From the NCBI GenBank assembly GCA_026708585.1, contig JAPOUQ010000083.1, forward strand, positions 1-34,900: a DNA stretch of 34,900 nt, given 5' to 3'. Of this stretch, positions 30,801-34,900 are shown piece after piece (position 1 is the stretch's first letter; each line of letters opens with the position of its first letter). Source of the stretch: Gammaproteobacteria bacterium. Its GTDB lineage: Bacteria > Pseudomonadota > Gammaproteobacteria > Arenicellales > Poriferihabitantaceae. Under the pieces are notes generated by a model. That model searched no databases, was not told the origin of the DNA, and was given only the letters and a program-made list of their open reading frames with translations. The position numbers and the translations under genes are program-made.

Positions 30801-31391
30801 AATATCATCAACTCGTTCAAGATTTGTCCGGGTATGTTCAATCCGATTTTCTGTCTCACGACGTTTTTCCTTGTATTTTGATATACCAGCGGCATCTTCG
30901 ATAAATGACCTTATTTCTTCCGGTTTTGCTTCAACGATTCGGCTAACCATGCCCTGTTCAATAACCGAATAAGAACGGGGGCCAAGACCGGTTCCCCGAA
31001 ACAGGTCAAGAACATCTTTCCGTCGTGACTTGATGTTGTTAATTAAGTAATCAGAGGCACCATCTCTAGTCAGTATTCGCTTAACTGAGATTTCTGAAAA
31101 TCTCGCGAATTTTCCCGGCGACTTACCTGCACTGTTATCAAATACCAGTTCGACTGATGCTTTACTAATTGGCTTACGAGATGTTGATCCATTGAAGATA
31201 ACATCGGACATGCTGTCACCTCGGAGCAGTTTTGCCGAAGTTTCCCCCATAACCCAACGCACAGCATCGATTACATTGGACTTACCACATCCATTGGGAC
31301 CGACAACACCAACCAGATTTCCTGGAAGTCGGATATCAGTTGAATCTACAAACGACTTAAAACCAGCAATGAGGATTTTCTTCAGTCGCAT
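27885..31391 (-). CDS. smc: Chromosome partition protein SMC
   Basis: The 1168-residue protein is a canonical bacterial SMC. Walker A GPNGCGKSN lies at 31-39, followed by a long coiled coil, a hinge (about 510-645), a second coiled coil, the ABC signature LSGGEKAL at 1070 and Walker B CMLDE at 1095-1099 with D-loop DAPLDDANV. It organises and segregates chromosomes. In Gammaproteobacteria smc followed by zipA and ligA is found where MukBEF is absent. scpA and scpB are not in the window. No Shine-Dalgarno is seen before the ATG. Confidence 0.97.
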   Translation of the reverse strand: MRLKKILIAGFKSFVDSTDIRLPGNLVGVVGPNGCGKSNVIDAVRWVMGETSAKLLRGDSMSDVIFNGSTSRKPISKASVELVFDNSAGKSPGKFARFSEISVKRILTRDGASDYLINNIKSRRKDVLDLFRGTGLGPRSYSVIEQGMVSRIVEAKPEEIRSFIEDAAGISKYKEKRRETENRIEHTRTNLERVDDIRQEISTQLSRLKRQSNQAQRFKDLKSEERDVEGQYNVLQLIQLENQLLSETRSSESKRNLLESEIAELRKVEAEVTKLQDFQTKSRDHYDSLQEEFYPLSAEIAEIEQKLDFLEQNKTTNISETKQIEMEQIERSELITEVDQHRKQIEKDRSELQPIMEYKQSQLDKIQSEYAKADQDLRDWATKVHEFNEKQYAPRQEVQVHQSRIDYLEYRINELNNEQNSIEKAIDETNNQLGDDELTILKEKLSDHEKIHQECESELHQSEAELNRIIQEIELKRDELTLHTNQSHELNSRVKSLEEIQAAYFAEDDQAIQSWLDSMKIRDRKKLFEILSIEDGWEPAVDRILGSLLSAIYVDTVTNESLQDRPDANLSLILGAPKNEIKKKVQPDNLLEHINHGKELLQDLLVGVRTATSIEDALTRIEDLKDREVFVTRDGALVGANWISFSKSDSQKTGMLVRREELSQLHTKTKRIDEQIHNVRLQIEELQVRRQIQDETTIEHRTKLAELRSSSSKLHGQIGREETAWQELLNRIQSLQDRKQSLNEKVKVTQEELKQAQELLAKSQHNVEDMRKQQQEFLEKNQSLDEIATRKLSELNLAREEFHETQLKSQQLQSELGRADERLERLKKDHEGALDRLDELTFAEATRKTRAEQLKGSLEELLERKSISGSKLADAKNQISEIDQNVYTALNLQKEMNTRVEHCREALTQQDMKKQEARVLHDQHIQVMQENDFSIELIKSKLDEEVNLDECESKLEKLRTKIEKIGPVNLVAIQEFEELSERESYLVSQHADLTEALSTLESVIKKIDRESRTRFKETFDKINAGFNRFFPELFGGGKAELFLITDDLLTAGITVMARPPGKRNSHIHLLSGGEKALTAVALLFALFELNPAPFCMLDEVDAPLDDANVSRYCETLKRLANNSQLIVVTHNKITMESMDRLLGVTMEESGVSRIVSVDVGQAVEMAVS

Positions 31392-31581
31392 AAATTGAAC
31401 GATGTCATATTGATCGATACGTTGATGTTGCTGGTGAATTTTTGACTACCATTTTTGCTGGCTGTCGTAGAACTATGGATTTCCTATTTGTTATTCCAGA
31501 ATTATACTGAATCTTTTCTCAACACAAAAAACTTAATTAATGTCTGCCAGAAACGGACTACCTTGAGATAATCCCCCGTTG

Positions 31582-31758
31582 CTATAAAGTCTGGTGCTGA
31601 TCTGATCCTGTAGCGAAATATTTTACAAGTGGAGAAATAAATTTCATTCGAACGCCCATACCACGAGCGTCAATATATTCATATTCGCGAAGTCCAGAAA
31701 CCATCACACCATTACATGTTGAAAGTAGCCCAGCAACAATCACTTTTTCCACGGTCAT
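31582..31758 (-). CDS. Hypothetical small protein, 58 residues
   Basis: From ATG 31758 the frame reads MTVEKVIVAGLLSTCNGVMV, then SGLREYEYIDARGMGVRMKF and ISPLVKYFATGSDQ. A short hydrophobic N-terminal segment is followed by a basic and aromatic stretch. A TAG lies in frame just upstream, so the start is bounded. No family is recognised. It could be a small membrane-associated protein or a fragment of a decayed gene. No Shine-Dalgarno is visible. The flanking bases 31392-31581 show no gene. Confidence 0.3.
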   Translation of the reverse strand: MTVEKVIVAGLLSTCNGVMVSGLREYEYIDARGMGVRMKFISPLVKYFATGSDQHQTL

Positions 31759-32066
31759 TGAGTTTCTAGGGCTCTAGGGCTCATAACGAACAGAAGATCA
31801 GCGTGCCTTTATTACTTTGGTCAAGTCTAGTCGCAATGAATGACTGTATAGAATGATTTCCATCTTCTCTTCTTCGTGTTGATTGAGCATGCAGAAAATC
31901 TCCGGTTTAATGTGAATTTTGGATGCATTTCTTGGATGCCTGCACATAGGTAATTCTCAGATTCACTGGGCTTGATGAAAGTGCAGTATACATGCTGTTA
32001 AATTTCGTTCATGATGTTTAGAATACACATTCTCAATTTAGTTGAATTCCATTGCTTCAAATGTAT
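31759..32066. other. Region upstream of tRNA-Leu
   Basis: No gene is seen. A tandem of CTAGGGCT occurs at about 31767-31782. TTGATG near 31975 followed about 18 bases later by TGTTAAAT is a poor but possible promoter for the tRNA. Confidence 0.3.
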
Positions 32067-32153
32067 GCCGAGGTGGCGGAATTGGTAGACGCGCTAGCTT
32101 CAGGTGCTAGTGGGCATATGCTCGTGAAGGTTCAAGTCCTTTCCTCGGTACCA
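32067..32153 (+). tRNA. tRNA-Leu (anticodon CAG)
   Basis: Acceptor arms GCCGAGG and CCTCGGT pair (one G-U), the D arm contains AATTGGTAGACGC, the anticodon stem CTAGC/GCTAG holds the loop TTCAGGT with anticodon CAG at 32101-32103, a long class II variable arm follows, and the T arm has GGTTCAAGTCC. The CCA end is encoded (32151-32153). It reads CUG codons and closely resembles gammaproteobacterial tRNA-Leu(CAG). The 245 bases after it, up to ogt, show no gene and only a weak GACAG/CTGTC inverted repeat. Confidence 0.97.
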
Positions 32154-32398
32154 CACATTGCATGACAGGGAATTTCCTTCTATCTGTCCTTAATTCAAAC
32201 AAATCCAACAGAGATAAAGTAGAACGAATATCATTTCTTCAAGCACTGCCATGTGTTCCACAGTCGAATAGTTGAGTTCCCAAACTATTAGTCCAAAAGG
32301 GGACTATAGATAGAACCAGTAGGTTAATAGACTATGATCAAACAGGATAGGTTTTCAATATCTTATGAAAGGGTATTGAAAGATATGCAAACTTGATA

Positions 32399-32911
32399 TC
32401 AAGATTGTAAGGATAATGCGCCCTCATGTTCCAATAGCCAGCGCTGACGGTCGGTTCCTCCGGCATAGCCGGATAGCTGGCCATCTTGGTTGATGACCCG
32501 ATGGCAGGGAATCATGATTGAAATTGGATTGTTGGCATTTGCGCTACCGACTGCACGAGCAGCTCGAGGTTTACCTATTTCAGTCGCAAGCCTACTGTAG
32601 GAGCGTGACTCTCCTGCAGGGATTCGTTGCAAAGCATCCCAAACAGCTTTCTGGAAAAGGGTGCCGGAGGGATCGATTTTTATTTCTTTGAATACATCCA
32701 GCTCGCCCGCAAAATAGGCATCAAAAGAGGTTTGGATTGGTTGAGGACAAGGTACTTCCCTTAAGGAGTAGTTCACGTATCGCTTTTTCAGGTGATGACT
32801 ACACCGCTGTATGTTTTCTTCAAAGTCGAGAAAAACCAGCGTATCCAAATCCATCACAATGCGGATATTGCCAATCGGTCCTGGGTAAATTGAGCTATTG
32901 AGAATTTTCAT
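32399..32911 (-). CDS. ogt: Methylated-DNA--protein-cysteine methyltransferase
   Basis: The 170-residue suicide enzyme removes alkyl groups from O6-alkylguanine. The acceptor Cys136 lies in IPCHRVI (134-140), preceded by the recognition helix (SYSRLATEIGKPRAARAVGSA) with the finger arginine, and the N-terminal domain starts SSIYPGPIGNIRIV. The ATG at 32911 is chosen: it aligns with the family start and has AGAAGA just upstream, whereas the longer frame to 32989 adds 26 unrelated residues and overlaps glyA. It follows glyA in the same direction after 74 bases. Confidence 0.92.
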   Translation of the reverse strand: MKILNSSIYPGPIGNIRIVMDLDTLVFLDFEENIQRCSHHLKKRYVNYSLREVPCPQPIQTSFDAYFAGELDVFKEIKIDPSGTLFQKAVWDALQRIPAGESRSYSRLATEIGKPRAARAVGSANANNPISIMIPCHRVINQDGQLSGYAGGTDRQRWLLEHEGALSLQS

Positions 32912-32985
32912 TATCTTCTGATTTGAATTGAGCTTTTTCTTTGAAGTTGATGATTGATCACCAATGAGCGACCTGCTGATGAAGA

Positions 32986-34260
32986 TCACAAAGTGCCTTT
33001 GTACAAGGGGAACCTTGAACAGACGTTCACTACTTTTTCTTGGACTGCTTGTTCAACGGATACATCTCCAAGGTTGTCTAGAATGTCACAAATCCAGCCA
33101 GCTACATCCCGTGCTTCCTCGATGCCAAATCCCCGTGTTGTGATTGCTGGGGTACCCATACGCAAGCCACTGGTCACAAATGGTGAACGAGGGTCATTTG
33201 GAACGGAATTCTTGTTGAGTGTAATATTCGCTCGTCCACATGCAGCATCTCCATCCTTACCGGTGATATCCTTATCAATCAGGTCAAGCAGAAATAGGTG
33301 ATTATCTGTTCCTCCTGATACAATTTTGTAGTCTCGTGCCTGAAATCCCTCAACCATCGCTTTGGCGTTATCAAGGGTGTTTTGCTGATAGGTGATAAAT
33401 GATGGGTCCAGAGCTTCCTGAAACGCCATGGCTTTGGCCGCAATCGCATGCATTAGAGGTCCACCCTGGGTTCCGGGAAAAACAAGCGAGTTCAATTTTC
33501 GGGTTATTTCTTCATCGGCTCTGGCTAGAATCATTCCTCCACGAGCCCCTCTTAATGTCTTGTGAGTGGTGGTGGTAGTGACATCCGCAATTGGGACTGG
33601 GTTGGGGTATAGACCTGCGGCTATTAAACCAGCAACATGAGCCATATCTACAAATAGATAGGCTCCAACCTGATCTGCAATTTTGCGAAAGCGTTCCCAA
33701 TCCATGATTCGTGAGTAGGCTGAGAACCCGGCCACGATCATTTTTGGGCGATGTTCCATTGCTAAATCTTCAACTTGATCATAGTCAACTCGGCCGGTTT
33801 CAGAATCTAGACCGTATTGAACGGCATGATAGATTTTTCCAGAAAAATTAACCGTTGCTCCATGAGTCAAGTGTCCGCCATGTGCCAAACTCATGCCCAG
33901 TATTGTATCTCCAGGTTCCAAAAGAGCCATGTACACTGCTGCATTTGCAGAAGAGCCTGAGTGTGGTTGGACATTGGCAAAGTCTGCGTGAAACAGAGTT
34001 TTGGCACGTTCGATAGCTAGTGATTCTGCTACATCAACGTATTCGCAACCGCCGTAATATCGCTTGCCTGGATATCCTTCAGCATATTTGTTAGTCAATA
34101 CGGATCCTTGGATTGACAATACACGAGGGCTGACGAAATTTTCCGAGGCAATTAGCTCGATATGGTTTTCCTGACGGCTTTTTTCATTCTCTAGTGCGTC
34201 CCAGAGTTCTGGGTCAAGTTGTTCGATGGTTGTATTCTTGTCAAACATAGATATGTCCAT
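32986..34260 (-). CDS. glyA: Serine hydroxymethyltransferase
   Basis: The 424-residue PLP enzyme interconverts serine plus THF and glycine plus 5,10-methylene-THF. The PLP lysine is Lys234 in [14 protein letters not shown]; other family blocks are [38 protein letters not shown], and [14 protein letters not shown]. Length is usual (about 417). A second in-frame ATG at codon 5 (MFDKN) is an alternative start. A good promoter lies about 26 bases upstream. The enzyme would use the same one-carbon carrier as the DMGDH-like enzyme elsewhere in the window. Confidence 0.97.
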   Translation of the reverse strand: MDISMFDKNTTIEQLDPELWDALENEKSRQENHIELIASENFVSPRVLSIQGSVLTNKYAEGYPGKRYYGGCEYVDVAESLAIERAKTLFHADFANVQPHSGSSANAAVYMALLEPGDTILGMSLAHGGHLTHGATVNFSGKIYHAVQYGLDSETGRVDYDQVEDLAMEHRPKMIVAGFSAYSRIMDWERFRKIADQVGAYLFVDMAHVAGLIAAGLYPNPVPIADVTTTTTHKTLRGARGGMILARADEEITRKLNSLVFPGTQGGPLMHAIAAKAMAFQEALDPSFITYQQNTLDNAKAMVEGFQARDYKIVSGGTDNHLFLLDLIDKDITGKDGDAACGRANITLNKNSVPNDPRSPFVTSGLRMGTPAITTRGFGIEEARDVAGWICDILDNLGDVSVEQAVQEKVVNVCSRFPLYKGTL

Positions 34261-34286
34261 GCAAAAAGATTAATAAAAACGAGGGG

Positions 34287-34314
34287 AATATAGGATTGTA
34301 TTCGATAAGTCCAA
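34287..34314 (-). promoter_or_regulatory. Probable sigma-70 promoter of glyA
   Basis: On the minus strand TTGGAC (34309-34314) and TATATT (34287-34292) are separated by 16 bases. Initiation about seven bases later gives a leader of about 20 bases before the ATG at 34260, without a Shine-Dalgarno sequence. Confidence 0.55.
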
Positions 34315-34337
34315 TGCCAAGGATTGATACTTTTGTT

Positions 34338-34900
34338 CTATTGTCCGATACTTGGTATTTGAGTCGGATTCTCTACGAGCCCACCCTGATCAAGTAGATA
34401 GGTACGAAAAGATGGGATCGGGCACACAAATCGATCCACTGATTCCTCGTGCAATGCTCCCCTGTGTACTAGATGAACAAAAAATTCCTTTGCAGTCATT
34501 CCTTCTGGGAAAAGATAAGTAGATGGATTTTCCCAGCATTCATTGATTAATTTTAGAATATCTTCGCGCCTGTTTCTGACCTCCAATTCAGCCATCACCT
34601 TCACTGTCAGACTCCCGGCTTCCCTCATCTTGGACGAATACTGATGACCATAATATCCGTCTCTGCCAGTTTTGATCTCAATGCCGATTCTTTCCCATTC
34701 GGCCTGACTGAGATCACCGCCTGTTCTCAGGGCCTCTTTGCTAAATGCCTTGAGAGCAATATGCAGGTGGCGGGGCCAGCCATCACAAGGCTCGGCTAGC
34801 CGTTCGATCTCCTGCTCAAATCCCGTAACATCAATCCCGAAATGAGTACAGGATCTAGCCATGAACTCCTTGGCCTCATGTTCCGGAAAGCACCCGATGT
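34338..34900 (-). CDS. C-terminal part of a probable AAA-type ATP-binding protein (5' end outside window)
   Basis: The frame is open to the window edge, so the true start lies beyond 34900; the ATG at 34862 is internal. Visible segments are CDGWPRHLHIALKAFSKEAL, GDLSQAEWERIGIEIKTGR, FPEGMTAKEFFVHLVHRGAL and CPIPSFRTYLLDQGGLVENP. These resemble the helical and winged-helix-like C-terminal region of Orc1/Cdc6-like ATP-binding proteins found in accessory regions, where a G-W-P-R-H-L-H block follows the ATPase core. No Walker motifs are in the visible part, so the family is a judgement. Likely accessory gene. Confidence 0.45.
   Translation of the reverse strand, partial: IGCFPEHEAKEFMARSCTHFGIDVTGFEQEIERLAEPCDGWPRHLHIALKAFSKEALRTGGDLSQAEWERIGIEIKTGRDGYYGHQYSSKMREAGSLTVKVMAELEVRNRREDILKLINECWENPSTYLFPEGMTAKEFFVHLVHRGALHEESVDRFVCPIPSFRTYLLDQGGLVENPTQIPSIGQ

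Noticed and set aside
32067-32153. tRNA-Leu as the attachment site of the tyrosine integrase
   Set aside because: It is about 15 kb from the integrase with core genes between, and no copy of its 3' end was seen beside the integrase.

Overview
The window reads as a moderately AT-rich gammaproteobacterial chromosome segment. The strongest lineage evidence is a smc-zipA-ligA block, a BamC-like lipoprotein, a RodZ-like protein and rpsO-pnp; ZipA and BamC are essentially restricted to Gammaproteobacteria. A complete ATP sulfurylase gene (sat) of the single-chain prokaryotic type, and an MttB-family methyltransferase next to a dimethylglycine-dehydrogenase-like flavoprotein, suggest a marine or host-associated bacterium that uses methylated amines or betaines and may oxidise sulfur. 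That lifestyle is inference. Many decayed accessory genes lie between intact housekeeping genes, which fits ongoing genome erosion.

Layout. 1-2.75 kb: accessory debris: a PhnD-like binding protein that seems to lose its C-terminus, a broken ParD-type antitoxin, unassigned fragments, and a small coiled-coil membrane protein interrupted by TAG. 2.75-6.75 kb: the MttB-like/DMGDH-like pair. 6.75-7.44 kb: a HAD phosphatase on the opposite strand. 7.77-10.8 kb: rpsO, pnp and a short RodZ-like gene. 10.8-13.4 kb: a GIY-YIG-type remnant and an OmpR-type two-component pair. 13.6-14.9 kb: remnant of an AbiL/RloAB-type defence pair with several in-frame stops. 14.9-17.1 kb: BamC-like gene and a tyrosine integrase. 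17.6-21.5 kb: DAHP synthase, sat, trxB and a Smr-domain gene, the first two sharing an ATGA overlap. 31.4-21.5 kb on the minus strand: smc, zipA, ligA, a DUF836 thioredoxin-like gene, an FAD-linked oxidase and alkB, with overlaps from ligA onward. 32.07 kb: tRNA-Leu(CAG). 32.4-34.3 kb: ogt and glyA. 34.3 kb to the edge: C-terminal part of a probable AAA ATPase.

Connections. The methyltransferase, the DMGDH-like enzyme and glyA could all feed one-carbon units to tetrahydrofolate. AlkB, Ogt and LigA are DNA-repair functions clustered near smc. TrxB and the DUF836 protein are thiol-redox functions. No intact new multi-gene system was found. The most interesting items are the non-pyrrolysine MttB/DMGDH pair, the decayed AbiL-like locus, the aroG-sat coupling, and the near absence of Shine-Dalgarno sequences in front of clearly real genes.
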